A stretch of 62,880 nucleotides of DNA. Origin: Enterocloster bolteae (lineage in GTDB: Bacteria; Bacillota; Clostridia; Lachnospirales; Lachnospiraceae). Position 1 is the stretch's first letter. Each line of letters starts with the position of its first letter. Below the pieces are notes generated by a model that was not told the origin of the DNA, made no database searches, and saw only the letters and a list, made by a program, of their open reading frames with translations. Shown here piece after piece: positions 1 through 8,732 of this stretch. The DNA lies in assembly GCA_021772025.1 (NCBI GenBank), contig JAETNT010000021.1, positions 1-62,880 of the forward strand, written 5' to 3'. The position numbers and the translations under genes were made by a program.

Positions 1-1
1 G

Positions 2-271
2 AAACTTGAAATGTCAAAACCGCTTGATTTGCATCGGATACGTCATGGGGAATCAAAATATTTGATTCGGGAATTGTTCCGGAAAAAGTATCCTGGTATT
101 CCTGTTCCGGATAAGATTCCTATGCCGCGGCCTGTTGATACTTATTTTAAAGACTGGAAAGGGCCAGAAAGGCAGGAGTTTAAAGAAAATTTAGATATAG
201 AACAATTTACCGGAAATCAAAAGTGGCAGATATTCTGTCTGGAACAGTTTTTAAATTTATGTGAGCAGTAG
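2..271 (+). CDS. Asparagine synthase-like protein, C-terminal fragment (5' end outside window)
   Basis: The reading frame is open to the left edge, so this is the last ~90 residues of a longer protein rather than a gene starting at the ATG at 11. The tail contains a segment of the type PVDTYFKDWKGPER, which resembles the C-terminal end of asparagine-synthase/amidotransferase-domain proteins found in surface-polysaccharide clusters; this is family memory from a short stretch. The catalytic parts are not in the window. It ends 25 bases before the cytidylyltransferase gene, and the following epimerase and glycosyltransferase suggest a sugar-modification or cell-surface polymer cluster. Calling it asparagine synthase is tentative. 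Confidence 0.5.
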   Translation, partial: KLEMSKPLDLHRIRHGESKYLIRELFRKKYPGIPVPDKIPMPRPVDTYFKDWKGPERQEFKENLDIEQFTGNQKWQIFCLEQFLNLCEQ

Positions 272-296
272 CATTTAGAAAAGAGCGTGAAAGAAA

Positions 297-716
297 ATGG
301 TGATTGGATATACAGCAGGCGTGTTTGACCTGTTTCATGTGGGGCATTTAAATATGCTGAAAAATGCGAAAGCAATGTGTGATAAATTGATTGTTGGAGT
401 AACAACAGATGAGCTGGTTTCCTATAAACACAAAAAGGCGGTGATACCGTTTGAGGAACGTCTGGAAATTGTAAGAAATATTAAATTCGTTGATGCAGCC
501 ATACCCCAGAACTCTATGGACAAATTTGCCATGTGGAAAAAAATAAAATTTGATGTGATGTTCGTAGGAGACGACTGGTACGATACGGAGAAGTGGAATC
601 TTTATGATAAGCAGTTTGAAGAAGTGGGAGTTAAGATTATATATTTTCCATACTACAAAGGGACCTCTTCTACCTTGATTAATACCACACTGACAGAGCT
701 GCGGAAACATAATTAA
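297..716 (+). CDS. Glycerol-3-phosphate cytidylyltransferase-like protein (TagD family)
   Basis: A 139-residue nucleotidyltransferase of the usual length for the TagD/GCT family. It opens with the nucleotide-binding signature FDLFHVGHLNML (the HxGH histidines are about residues 14 and 17). It has a GDDWY motif near residue 91 and a KGTSST segment near 121-126 in the place of the family's RTxGISTT signature. Such enzymes transfer CMP from CTP to a phosphorylated small alcohol or sugar for wall polymer or glycan synthesis. The variant last signature means the substrate may not be glycerol-3-phosphate. It sits between the asparagine-synthase-like tail and an epimerase. It is cytosolic, with no membrane segment. 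Confidence 0.8.
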   Translation: MVIGYTAGVFDLFHVGHLNMLKNAKAMCDKLIVGVTTDELVSYKHKKAVIPFEERLEIVRNIKFVDAAIPQNSMDKFAMWKKIKFDVMFVGDDWYDTEKWNLYDKQFEEVGVKIIYFPYYKGTSSTLINTTLTELRKHN

Positions 717-750
717 TCTTTTGGAAATAAGGAAAACAGGAGAAGAGTCA

Positions 751-1704
751 TTGTCAAGTTATTTTATAACGGGAGCTACAGGCTATATTGGGTCTGCAAT
801 TTCAAAAAAGTTAATAACCGACGGAGAGGCTGTAACAGTCATTGTCCGTGACAGTAAACGTCTGGAACCGGAAATCTTATCCTCTGCCGAGATTATCATT
901 GCTGATATTACTGACCGAGAAAAGATATTCCGTATTACAGAAAGATATGACTACATCATTCATTGTGCGGCACCAACGAAATCATTCTATATGATGTCAA
1001 ATCCGGTGGAGGTCATCCATACCATTGTAAATGGAACAGAACATATACTAAATTTAGGGAAGAGGTGCGACGCGAAAAGTATGGTGTATCTTTCTTCTAT
1101 GGAAGTATATGGACAGATTGATTGTTCTGATGGGAGAAGAGTGTCTGAGAATGAGCTTGGCTTTATCAATGCGTCGAGCATCCGCAGCTGTTATCCTCTG
1201 GCAAAGCTTATGGCAGAAAACCTAAGTCAATCTTATTTATCGGAATATGGAGTTCCGGTGAAAATCGCCCGCCTGGCCCAAACCTTTGGACAGGGGGCCT
1301 TAAAGGATGACACCAGGGTATTTGCCCAGTTTGCAAATTCTGTAAGAAATCAGACGGATATATGCCTGCATACGGCAGGGGAGTCTATGGGGAATTACTG
1401 TGATATTAATGATGCTGTTGATGCTATTTTATTTATTTTAAAATACGGTGAAAATGGGCAGGTATACAATGTGGTAAATGAAAAAAATACCATGAGGATA
1501 AAGGAGATGGCAGAATTGGTGGCCCAAAGAATAGCCGGCGGCGCATTACGGGTTACATATGATATTGCTTCAGAGAATCAATACGGATATGCTGCCAATA
1601 CGGGGCTTTGCTTGTCCGGAGAAAAATTAAGAAAGCTGGGCTGGGAGGCAAAAACAAGCTTAGAGGAGATGTACCGTTCCATGCTGCTTTCTGAAATCAG
1701 GTGA
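751..1704 (+). CDS. NAD-dependent epimerase/dehydratase (extended SDR)
   Basis: About 317 residues. The N-terminus has the Rossmann dinucleotide-binding motif GATGYIGS. The catalytic region shows YLSSMEVYG (the SDR serine) and YPLAKLMAE, which gives the YxxxK pair. Extended SDRs of this kind interconvert or dehydrate nucleotide sugars. I place the start at TTG 751 because AGGAG at 738-742 is spaced 8 bases from it. An in-frame TTG at 721 has no visible ribosome binding site and lies 5 bases past the previous stop. The gene follows a cytidylyltransferase and precedes a GT2 gene, so it probably makes an activated sugar or alditol for surface or flagellar glycans. The exact substrate cannot be read from the sequence. 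Confidence 0.8.
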   Translation: MSSYFITGATGYIGSAISKKLITDGEAVTVIVRDSKRLEPEILSSAEIIIADITDREKIFRITERYDYIIHCAAPTKSFYMMSNPVEVIHTIVNGTEHILNLGKRCDAKSMVYLSSMEVYGQIDCSDGRRVSENELGFINASSIRSCYPLAKLMAENLSQSYLSEYGVPVKIARLAQTFGQGALKDDTRVFAQFANSVRNQTDICLHTAGESMGNYCDINDAVDAILFILKYGENGQVYNVVNEKNTMRIKEMAELVAQRIAGGALRVTYDIASENQYGYAANTGLCLSGEKLRKLGWEAKTSLEEMYRSMLLSEIR

Positions 1705-1776
1705 AATCAGGCAGGGAAAGACGGGTCTGTTGTCCTGAATATAAGGTACCAGAAATTAAAGCAAGGGGGAAAGGAC

Positions 1777-3108
1777 ATGCGTTTGTCACAGTGCATGATT
1801 GTAAAAAATGAGGAGCGCAATATAGAAAGGGCGCTTCGCTGGGGAAAGGGAGTTGTCTGGGAGCAGATTGTGGTAGACACAGGAAGTACGGACAGGACAG
1901 TGGAGCTGGCAGAGAAAATGGGGGCAAAGGTATTTTATTTTGAGTGGCAGGATGATTTTTCGGCTGCCAAAAACTTTGCCATCAGCAAAGCTTCCGGAGA
2001 CTGGATTGCGTTTTTAGATGCAGATGAATATTTTCCTTTGGAGGAGACCAAAAGGCTGATTCCTCTTTTGGAGCGTTTTGACAAAAAGGAGTACTACGCG
2101 GTAATGACCTCATGGCTTCAGGTACGGGAGGATGAAAGCATATTTGCCGGAGGAAGCCAGGCACGGCTGTTTAAAAAGACTGAGGGGCTGACCTACCGGT
2201 ACCGGATTCATGAGGAGCTTTCCTATCGTGGGGAGGGAATACTGCCTTATACGGCTGACGCAACGGACCTGCTTGCAATCTATCATACAGGATATGCGGG
2301 CAGTGACGTATATAACAAAGAAAAAGGGGAGCGGAATATAAGGCTGCTTCTAATGGAATTAAAAGAACATCCCGACAATTATCACTTGATGGGCTATCTT
2401 GGGGATTCCTATTTGACGGGAAAGGAATCCCAAAAGGCAAAGGAGTGGTATTACAAAGCCGTTAATCTGATGCCGGAAAAACTAAGCAGGCATGATTTCA
2501 TAAGCGCAATGACTTTTTGGAAACTTATGATAATCCTTGTTGAGGAGGACGATGAAAAAGCGCTTCTGGATATATATGAAAAGGCAGCGCGGCTCCTGCC
2601 AGAGGAAAGCGATTTTGATTTTATCGTAGGCAGGTTTTATGCGCAGAAAAATGAATTTGAAAAAGCTGCCTTTCATCTAAAAAAAAGCCTTTCATTGCTC
2701 GAAACCCATGGGAACGCCAATTGTGGGATGGTGGTCACCGGGGATCTTCCGGGAGCCTGGGAGCTGCTTGCCTTGTGCTGTTACCAGACAGGAGATTTGG
2801 GAGGATGCGTAAAGTACTGCACCGCTCTTTTGAAAGCAAATCCATATATTCCGTCCGCCCTGGTGCTGCTGCTTCGCGCGTTTCAAAGAGAGGATGGAGG
2901 CGGCCGGGAAAATGCAGAGCAGGTGGGTGCTTTTTTGGAGAGGCTATATAATATGGACCAGCTGAAGGACCGCCTCCTTTTAATGCGTGCTGCCAGAGAG
3001 GCAGGAGACAGCAGACTGGAAGAATTGATAAGGAAGAAGTGTTCCGGCATAGAGCTGCAGTGTTTTGATAAAGCAATGGAACAGCATGGAAAGAAAGCTG
3101 AAACCTAA
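1777..3108 (+). CDS. GT2-family glycosyltransferase with C-terminal TPR-like region
   Basis: 443 residues. The N-terminal ~90 residues are a GT-A fold: MIVKNEERNI at the start, VVDTGSTDRT near 33-41, and the DxD-type metal/nucleotide-sugar motif DADEY at 81-85. The C-terminal half is helical and TPR-like, as in SunS-type GT2 enzymes that glycosylate peptides or proteins. A paralog with the same motifs at the same residue numbers lies next to flagellin at 52717. A ribosome binding site (GGGGGAAAGG) precedes ATG 1777. The gene is convergent with the peptidase gene at 3113, with a hairpin terminator between and over their ends. The role could be flagellin or surface-polymer glycosylation; the acceptor is unknown. 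Confidence 0.75.
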   Translation: MRLSQCMIVKNEERNIERALRWGKGVVWEQIVVDTGSTDRTVELAEKMGAKVFYFEWQDDFSAAKNFAISKASGDWIAFLDADEYFPLEETKRLIPLLERFDKKEYYAVMTSWLQVREDESIFAGGSQARLFKKTEGLTYRYRIHEELSYRGEGILPYTADATDLLAIYHTGYAGSDVYNKEKGERNIRLLLMELKEHPDNYHLMGYLGDSYLTGKESQKAKEWYYKAVNLMPEKLSRHDFISAMTFWKLMIILVEEDDEKALLDIYEKAARLLPEESDFDFIVGRFYAQKNEFEKAAFHLKKSLSLLETHGNANCGMVVTGDLPGAWELLALCCYQTGDLGGCVKYCTALLKANPYIPSALVLLLRAFQREDGGGRENAEQVGAFLERLYNMDQLKDRLLLMRAAREAGDSRLEELIRKKCSGIELQCFDKAMEQHGKKAET

Positions 3109-3110
3109 AA

Positions 3111-3137
3111 AGTCAGCCTTCGGAAGGAAGGCTGACT
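3111..3137 (-). terminator. Intrinsic terminator at the end of the che operon
   Basis: A perfect 11-bp stem (3111-3121 with 3127-3137) and a 5-nt loop. Read on the minus strand it is followed by a T-rich run, so it fits a rho-independent terminator for the leftward che operon. It overlaps the last codons of the C39-like gene (stop at 3113-3115) and begins 3 bases after the GT2 stop, so it may also stop rightward transcripts, though the plus side lacks a good T tract. Confidence 0.8.
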
Positions 3138-4006
3138 GCCCAAAGGGGAGCCCCGCTGTCGCGGCTCTGCTTTAATTCAGACAGAAGCTGGGAAAGCTTC
3201 CATTCCTTTGTGCTGTTTGCATAGCTGTTGGGATCAGCTATACGGACATTTCCATTTTCTAAAATTTGGGTAATTATAATAAAATGACCGTTCTGGGTAA
3301 GGGAGCCCTTGCCCATAAGGGCTATTAAAATTGAACCTTCTTTGAGCAAATCTGATACATGCTTTTGGGAACGCTCCGTCACGCTTTGTACATTCAGGCC
3401 ATATGCGGTTAGCGAACCTGTAATGAGACTGTGATATGAACCCTGACCGCGGGCGTAAAATCCATTGGATGCCGCCCACTCAGCGGCCTCTGGCGGCGTA
3501 AGGCTTGCAGGAGAAAAGCTGGAGATGACCATAGCCGCGGCCGTGGGACCGCAGCCGTGGGACCGCATGGGATCTTCGTCTCCGTATAAATAATCCGCCC
3601 ACCGGCTGTCCCCCTGATTGTAATAAATCATAGGGCCCATAGCGCTGTCCATAATATAATAATAAGTAGTCTCATCCGTCTCTGCCGTAAGGTATGCATC
3701 AAAATCTTTTATTTCTCCCAGTTCCCCGGAGGAAATAAGCTCCTCCAATCCTTTTTGGGAATCCTCTCTCTCTGAGGGAAGCTCTGGGGAAGATGCCATG
3801 GTGGAATCCGTCTCCGTTTCAACGGATGCCTGCCCTGACCATGCCAAAAGCTCCTTTGGCAGAGAGACAGCCCTTGAAACAAGGCTGGGGTAAGCCCATA
3901 CTAAAATACTGGCGCACAGCGTGAAGGCGGACAGGGCAATGCCGGCTGTCAAAATATGCTGGAAAGATAAATGCGGTGATGGTAGTTTCTTTTTTGCGCG
4001 TTTCAT
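3113..4006 (-). CDS. C39-like papain-fold peptidase with N-terminal membrane anchor
   Basis: 297 residues. A hydrophobic segment at about residues 17-40 after a Lys/Arg-rich start suggests a signal anchor, with the rest outside the membrane. The catalytic pattern of the C39-like peptidase_C39_2 family is visible: QGDSRWADYLYG, then SHGCGPTAAAM with the nucleophile at Cys152, GHFIIIT with His241, and ADPNS with Asp258/Asn260. It is the last gene of the cheA-W-R-B operon, only 7 bases after cheB and without a clear ribosome binding site, so it is probably translationally coupled. A peptidase is not a usual partner of che genes. It could cleave a secreted or wall-linked substrate during flagellar passage, but no substrate is indicated. 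Confidence 0.75.
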   Translation of the reverse strand: MKRAKKKLPSPHLSFQHILTAGIALSAFTLCASILVWAYPSLVSRAVSLPKELLAWSGQASVETETDSTMASSPELPSEREDSQKGLEELISSGELGEIKDFDAYLTAETDETTYYYIMDSAMGPMIYYNQGDSRWADYLYGDEDPMRSHGCGPTAAAMVISSFSPASLTPPEAAEWAASNGFYARGQGSYHSLITGSLTAYGLNVQSVTERSQKHVSDLLKEGSILIALMGKGSLTQNGHFIIITQILENGNVRIADPNSYANSTKEWKLSQLLSELKQSRDSGAPLWAVSLPSEG

Positions 4007-4013
4007 GGCTGGT

Positions 4014-5090
4014 CTATGATGTCATCCCGGATTTTACGGTCAGACGGCTCATCACTATTTGAGGAATGGAGCTTAAGTTTGCCTGGACGCATACGGCTCC
4101 TATTTTATGCGCCTCCATTGGCATCCCATAGACAACGCAGGATTCCCGGTCCTGTCCGATGGTAAAGGCTCCGTTTTTTCTCATTCGCAGAAGTCCGGCA
4201 GCCCCATCGGCCCCCATGCCTGTAAGCAGGATGCCCATGGCGTTTTCCTTTGCAGTGTAGGCCACTGAATCAAAAAGCACATCCACAGAGGGCCGGTGCC
4301 CGCTTACCTTTTCACCGTTCATACATTGTACCGCATAACCAGTCCCCATCCGTACTACGCGCATCTGCCTGCCGCCGGGAGCCAGCAGCACAAGGTTAGG
4401 CTGAATCCGTTCTCCACCCTGAGCCTCCTTTACCGTAAGGCGGCACTGCCGGTTTAAGCGCTCCGCGTACATGGATGTAAAACCTTCCGGCATATGCTGG
4501 GTAACCACAATACCCGGCATGTTGGCAGGAAAACGGGTCAGAATTTCAAGAATGGCCTCGGTCCCTCCTGTGGAGGCCCCGATGGCGATGATCATGCCGT
4601 TGCCTGAGCCTGACCTTACAGGATGAAAGAAGCCGCGGCTTTTTGCCTGGCTAGGAGACCTCACCTCTGTTCTTTTTGTATCATCCGGAATGCGCACATG
4701 GAAATTGGAGGCAAACATAAGCTTGGAAGATAACTTTGTTAAAAAGGCGTCTTTTTCAGCAGAGCTTCCCATATCCGGTTTTTTTACATAATCCACGGCT
4801 CCGGCAGCAAGGGCATCAATTACCTTTATGCTTAAAGAGGATACAAGAATAACAGGAACCGGGTGGAGTGGAAGAAGTTTTTTTAAAAAATCAATGCCGG
4901 ACATCCCCGGCATCTCAATGTCCAGCGTAAGTATATCAGGCTTTAACAGCGGGATTTTCCGCTGGGCGTCAAAGGCATCCACTGCGTGCCCCACAATCTC
5001 AAAACGGTCATTTTTTGACAAGGAGCTTATGAGCCAGCTTCTGTAAACCGCGGAGTCATCAACTATCATCAAACGTATTTTTTTATCCAT
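4014..5090 (-). CDS. cheB: CheB, chemotaxis response regulator protein-glutamate methylesterase
   Basis: 358 residues with the full CheB layout. The receiver domain carries the phospho-acceptor Asp57 in LTLDIEMPGMSG. A short linker leads to the C-terminal esterase domain with the Ser-His-Asp triad: Ser173 in GASTGGTEA, His199 in TQHMPEG, Asp295 in GMGADGA. It removes methyl groups from, and deamidates, chemoreceptors in adaptation. It lies 31 bases after cheR in the leftward che operon. The ribosome binding site AAGGG precedes ATG 5090. Confidence 0.97.
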   Translation of the reverse strand: MDKKIRLMIVDDSAVYRSWLISSLSKNDRFEIVGHAVDAFDAQRKIPLLKPDILTLDIEMPGMSGIDFLKKLLPLHPVPVILVSSLSIKVIDALAAGAVDYVKKPDMGSSAEKDAFLTKLSSKLMFASNFHVRIPDDTKRTEVRSPSQAKSRGFFHPVRSGSGNGMIIAIGASTGGTEAILEILTRFPANMPGIVVTQHMPEGFTSMYAERLNRQCRLTVKEAQGGERIQPNLVLLAPGGRQMRVVRMGTGYAVQCMNGEKVSGHRPSVDVLFDSVAYTAKENAMGILLTGMGADGAAGLLRMRKNGAFTIGQDRESCVVYGMPMEAHKIGAVCVQANLSSIPQIVMSRLTVKSGMTS

Positions 5091-5121
5091 AACAAAATCC
5101 CTTCTTTTTGCATCATGCGGA

Positions 5122-5937
5122 TTATAGGCAGCGGCGGTAAATTGCAGGAACGATATAATTATAGGGGCAGTTTTCTTTGCTTAAGCTTTCTGAATGACCG
5201 ATAAAAAGATAACCGCCCGGTACGGTAGCCTGAAAAAAGCGCCGGACCAGGGCATCTTTTGTTGGCATATCAAAATAAATCATAACATTCCGGCAGAAGA
5301 TAATATCAAAAGGCCGCTTGAACTGAATCGAATCCATCAGATTAAAAGGCCGGAAAATAACATTCTCACGGATAACCGGCGCAATGGTATAGGAGCCGCT
5401 TCCATTCTTTACAAAATATTTGTGCTTCCATGAAGATGGGACGCGGGCCAGGCTTTCTTCATGGTAAGAGGGATGTTGAGCGGTATCCAGGATACTCTGT
5501 GAAATATCTGTGGCCAGGATTCGGGTATCCCAGGCAGAAGCCTGGGAACCGAAAAAATCCTTCAGATACATGGAAATGGTATAGGGCTCTTCTCCTGAAG
5601 AACAGCCTGCGCTCCAGATGGAAAGCACCTTATCATGGGCATGCTTTTTAGCCAGGTCAGGGAGCACGGTTTGATACAGATAATTAAAATGCTCTTCTTC
5701 GCGCATAAAGTATGTATAGTTAGTGGTCAGCTTATTAAGCATATCCGTAACCATTTCCGGTCTGCGGGAAGATACCAGATCATCCACGTACCTGGTAAAA
5801 TCCGTGTATCCCATCTTTGCAAGGGTATTGGAAAGCCTGCTTACAATCAGCTGCTTTTTTTTTGACAAGTCAATCCCATAATGTTTTTGGATATAAACAT
5901 ACATCCGATGAAAATCCGCTTCACTCAGGCTGATCAT
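5122..5937 (-). CDS. cheR: CheR, chemotaxis protein methyltransferase
   Basis: 271 residues, typical for CheR. The N-terminal helical domain (about residues 1-75) is followed by the SAM-binding domain with the motif I sequence SIWSAGCSSGEEPYT at 107-120 and the CRNVMIYFD signature at 215-223. It methylates glutamates on chemoreceptors and opposes CheB. GAGGAGG precedes the ATG with a slightly long spacing of about 11 bases. It lies between cheW and cheB. Confidence 0.96.
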   Translation of the reverse strand: MISLSEADFHRMYVYIQKHYGIDLSKKKQLIVSRLSNTLAKMGYTDFTRYVDDLVSSRRPEMVTDMLNKLTTNYTYFMREEEHFNYLYQTVLPDLAKKHAHDKVLSIWSAGCSSGEEPYTISMYLKDFFGSQASAWDTRILATDISQSILDTAQHPSYHEESLARVPSSWKHKYFVKNGSGSYTIAPVIRENVIFRPFNLMDSIQFKRPFDIIFCRNVMIYFDMPTKDALVRRFFQATVPGGYLFIGHSESLSKENCPYNYIVPAIYRRCL

Positions 5938-5965
5938 AAAAAGTCAATCCTCCTCTCGTAGTATT

Positions 5966-6445
5966 TCAGCACGGATCGTTAATAAGGGCTTTGCAGTCAA
6001 AGGACATGAGGACACGCCCGTCTTCCAGGGTTACCATGCCGTCTAAAAGCTTCTGCTGCCGCTTTACAGGAATGGAACGGACATTTGCCAGGTCAATATC
6101 AATTACCTGCTGCACGGAATCCACAATGATTCCCAAAGAAAGGGAGTCCACCTGGAGAACAATGATGCAGGTCTGGCGGGTGAATTCCATTTCCTCATGA
6201 CCCATGTAAAGGCGGATATCGACAACTGGAAGTATCTGTCCCCGAAGGTTTAAAATCCCCTTAATAAACGAAGGTATCATGGGAATCGGAGTGATGGAGT
6301 GGCCGTTTATGATTTCGATGACATAATTTGTACTCATAAACAGAGAAAGGGCTCCGGACTCAAAAACAAGACAGCGCTCAACAGACGGACTTCCTGTCTG
6401 AATTTCAGGCTGCTTCTCTGCTTGACTTTCAATGTGATTGGACAT
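5966..6445 (-). CDS. cheW: CheW, chemotaxis coupling protein
   Basis: 159 residues with a single CheW domain, including the conserved GILNLRGQILPVVDIR segment. It links receptors to the kinase CheA in the signalling array. A GGGAGG ribosome binding site lies 9 bases before ATG 6445. It follows cheA by 19 bases. The N-terminal ~25 residues are a short polar extension. A second CheW-type domain in the locus is in CheV. Confidence 0.95.
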   Translation of the reverse strand: MSNHIESQAEKQPEIQTGSPSVERCLVFESGALSLFMSTNYVIEIINGHSITPIPMIPSFIKGILNLRGQILPVVDIRLYMGHEEMEFTRQTCIIVLQVDSLSLGIIVDSVQQVIDIDLANVRSIPVKRQQKLLDGMVTLEDGRVLMSFDCKALINDPC

Positions 6446-6464
6446 GACACAAAACCTCCCTCAA

Positions 6465-8558
6465 TTACATATTTTTAATAGCGGCAGCGTACAGGCCGAG
6501 AATATCCAGGATGATGCTGATATTTCCATCTCCAAGAATGGTGCATCCGCTTATACCATAATTTTTGAGTTCAAACGTGTTTAAATATGCGGGAAGAGGT
6601 TTTACCACAACCTGCTGTTCTCCTATAAGGCTGTCAACCAGCAGGCAGTAGGAACAGTCGCTGGCTTCCACCCATATCAGTATTCCATCCTTAATGTTGG
6701 GGGCATTTGTATCCATGTGGAAAAATTGATGAAGCCGGATGATGGGGTAAAAGCTGCCCAGACAGTCTACGATTTCATTGCCGTATTCATCATGAATCAC
6801 CTGTTCCTCCGTTACCTTGAAGGATTGGCGGATATTGGAAACAGGTATGGTAAAAATCGAATCGCCAACCGTTATCTTCATGCCGTCCACAATTGCCAGT
6901 GTAAGGGGAATCTTCATGCTGATCGTGGTGCCTAAACCTGCTTCGCTGGAAATGGAAATAGTCCCCCCCACTGATTCCACGTTCTTTTTTACTACATCCA
7001 TTCCCACACCGCGGCCGGAATATTCCGTTACAGCCTGGTTGGTTGAAAATCCGGGAAGCATAATAAGCCCCAGGGCTTCTTTTTGGCTGTACTCGCTCTC
7101 GGGTTTTGTAAGAAGCCCCTTTTCAGCCGCTTTTGCAAGGAGTTTTTGGGCGTTCATTCCATAGCCGTCATCAGATACAGAGATCACTACCTCGCTGCTG
7201 GTGTGGGAAGCGCTGAGAATGATCTCTCCCTGGGCTGCTTTGCCGGCTTCAATCCGTTCCTCCTGGGTTTCCTCAATGCCGTGGTCCATGCTGTTGCGGA
7301 CAATATGCATAATAGGGTCCTGTATGCTGTCAACGATTGTCTTGTCCACTTCCGTATCTTCTCCTATAATGGTAAGACGCACATCTTTTCCCAGCTTTTG
7401 CTTCATATCCCGGACAATGCGGTTCATCTTCTGAAATACCCCTGATATGGGCACCATGCGCAGCGACATGGAAATGTCCTGAAGGTCATGGGTGAGTTTG
7501 CGCAGCTGCCGCGCGGACTTCATAAAGTTGTCAAAGCTTTCTTTGGGCAGAAGGTTCAGCTCCGGAGAGGAGGTGACCATGGATTCCGTAATAACGATTT
7601 CGCCCACAATATCATTAAGGCTGTTTAGCTTCATCAGATTGACGCTGATCAAGCTCTGCTTTACCGGCGAATGGCTGGGCGCGGAGACGGAAGGACCGGC
7701 GGCCGCCGGCTTTGCGGCGGGGAGTGAGACATTGTCCTCCGCCGGGGAATCCTGGGTTTTAGCAGGAACGTCCCTGTCCTGAGTATGGTCCGGGGAATCC
7801 AGCAGTTCGTAGGACCGTATGTAATTCTGTGATTTTATTATGCCCTCCGCCTGGGCGGCGGCTTCATGGCTTTCAAAGGACAGGAAGAAACCGTTGTCAA
7901 TAAGGTCCTGGCAGACGGAAGGGTTGCTCTCCATATCCGCCGGATAATATCTGAATTCCAATCCGCATTCTTTGAGGGCATTGACGATAATATAAGCCCG
8001 GAGGTTTTCCATTCCTATCCCTTCCTCCAGGAAAACATGGAAAAAGCAGACCGCTTTGGGGTCCTGGGGCAGGGCAGGCGCATCCGGCCTGGCTTTTGGA
8101 ACCGCAGGATACTCCTGGGCTTCCTGTTCCATGGAACTGCTTTTTTCAACACTGATTTTTTTGAGAAATTCATTAATCTCAGATGAAAATGAGTCAATGT
8201 TATCAGAGAGCGGAGAACCGCTTTCCACCTTTCCCACCTCACTCCTTAAATAATCCTCTGATTTGAACATCAGGTCAAACAGTTCCCTTTTATGCTCCGG
8301 ATTCAGGGACTCGATTCCTTTATCGCGGATGTAGAAGAACAAATCCTCAATATGATGAGCGATTGTAGAAAGGGAATTAAATTCCATCATGGCAGAGGAG
8401 CCTTTGATGGTATGCATGATCCGGAAAATTTCATTCACGTCATCCGGGGAAAAGTCCCCTTCTTTTTCGTCCTTTACCAGCATTTCATCCAGCTGATCCA
8501 ACAAAGAATTGGATTCATACAGATAGGTATCAAGAATATTATCCATGCCGTTATCCAT
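6465..8558 (-). CDS. cheA: CheA, chemotaxis histidine kinase
   Basis: 697 residues. Domains in order: HPt (P1) with the phosphorylated His49 in IMHTIKGSSAMM; a CheY-binding-like P2 region around 165-250; a low-complexity Ala/Pro linker near 260-300; a dimerisation helix pair; an HATPase domain with HIVRNSMDHGIE (N box), VSDDGYGM (G1) and GRGVGMDVV (G2); and a C-terminal CheW-like regulatory domain. It phosphorylates CheY and CheB in response to receptors. It is the first gene of the leftward che operon and has a sigma28-type promoter about 60 bases upstream (8620-8646). It starts at ATG 8558 with GTGGG upstream; a second Met four codons on is possible. Confidence 0.97.
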   Translation of the reverse strand: MDNGMDNILDTYLYESNSLLDQLDEMLVKDEKEGDFSPDDVNEIFRIMHTIKGSSAMMEFNSLSTIAHHIEDLFFYIRDKGIESLNPEHKRELFDLMFKSEDYLRSEVGKVESGSPLSDNIDSFSSEINEFLKKISVEKSSSMEQEAQEYPAVPKARPDAPALPQDPKAVCFFHVFLEEGIGMENLRAYIIVNALKECGLEFRYYPADMESNPSVCQDLIDNGFFLSFESHEAAAQAEGIIKSQNYIRSYELLDSPDHTQDRDVPAKTQDSPAEDNVSLPAAKPAAAGPSVSAPSHSPVKQSLISVNLMKLNSLNDIVGEIVITESMVTSSPELNLLPKESFDNFMKSARQLRKLTHDLQDISMSLRMVPISGVFQKMNRIVRDMKQKLGKDVRLTIIGEDTEVDKTIVDSIQDPIMHIVRNSMDHGIEETQEERIEAGKAAQGEIILSASHTSSEVVISVSDDGYGMNAQKLLAKAAEKGLLTKPESEYSQKEALGLIMLPGFSTNQAVTEYSGRGVGMDVVKKNVESVGGTISISSEAGLGTTISMKIPLTLAIVDGMKITVGDSIFTIPVSNIRQSFKVTEEQVIHDEYGNEIVDCLGSFYPIIRLHQFFHMDTNAPNIKDGILIWVEASDCSYCLLVDSLIGEQQVVVKPLPAYLNTFELKNYGISGCTILGDGNISIILDILGLYAAAIKNM

Positions 8559-8619
8559 TGTGTTCCCACCACTTTCGTTAAATATAGTTGTAAATTGTAA
8601 ATCATAAAGCTTTATTTAT

Positions 8620-8646
8620 TTATCGGCAAAAAACAAAAAAGAATAA
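8620..8646 (-). promoter_or_regulatory. Sigma28 (FliA)-type promoter for the che operon
   Basis: On the minus strand TTAT (8646-8643), a 15-base T-rich spacer and GCCGATAA (8627-8620) match the sigma28 -10 consensus GCCGATAA exactly and share the -35 and spacing of the other sites in this window. It lies about 60 bases before cheA. Confidence 0.85.
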
Positions 8647-8674
8647 GAAAAAAATATGGGAATTAAAATAATAG

Positions 8675-8701
8675 TTATAGGTTGGGGAAAAGTGCCGATA
8701 T
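8675..8701 (+). promoter_or_regulatory. Sigma28-type promoter for the 8733 gene
   Basis: TTAT at 8675-8678, a 15-base spacer, then GCCGATAT at 8694-8701. It is divergent from the cheA promoter, the -35 boxes being about 30 bases apart. It places transcription start near 8707, which decides the ATG 8733 start of the next gene and rules out the TTG at 8682. Confidence 0.85.
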
Positions 8702-8732
8702 AAATAAAAAAGCGAGGAAAGGCGGCAGTAAC

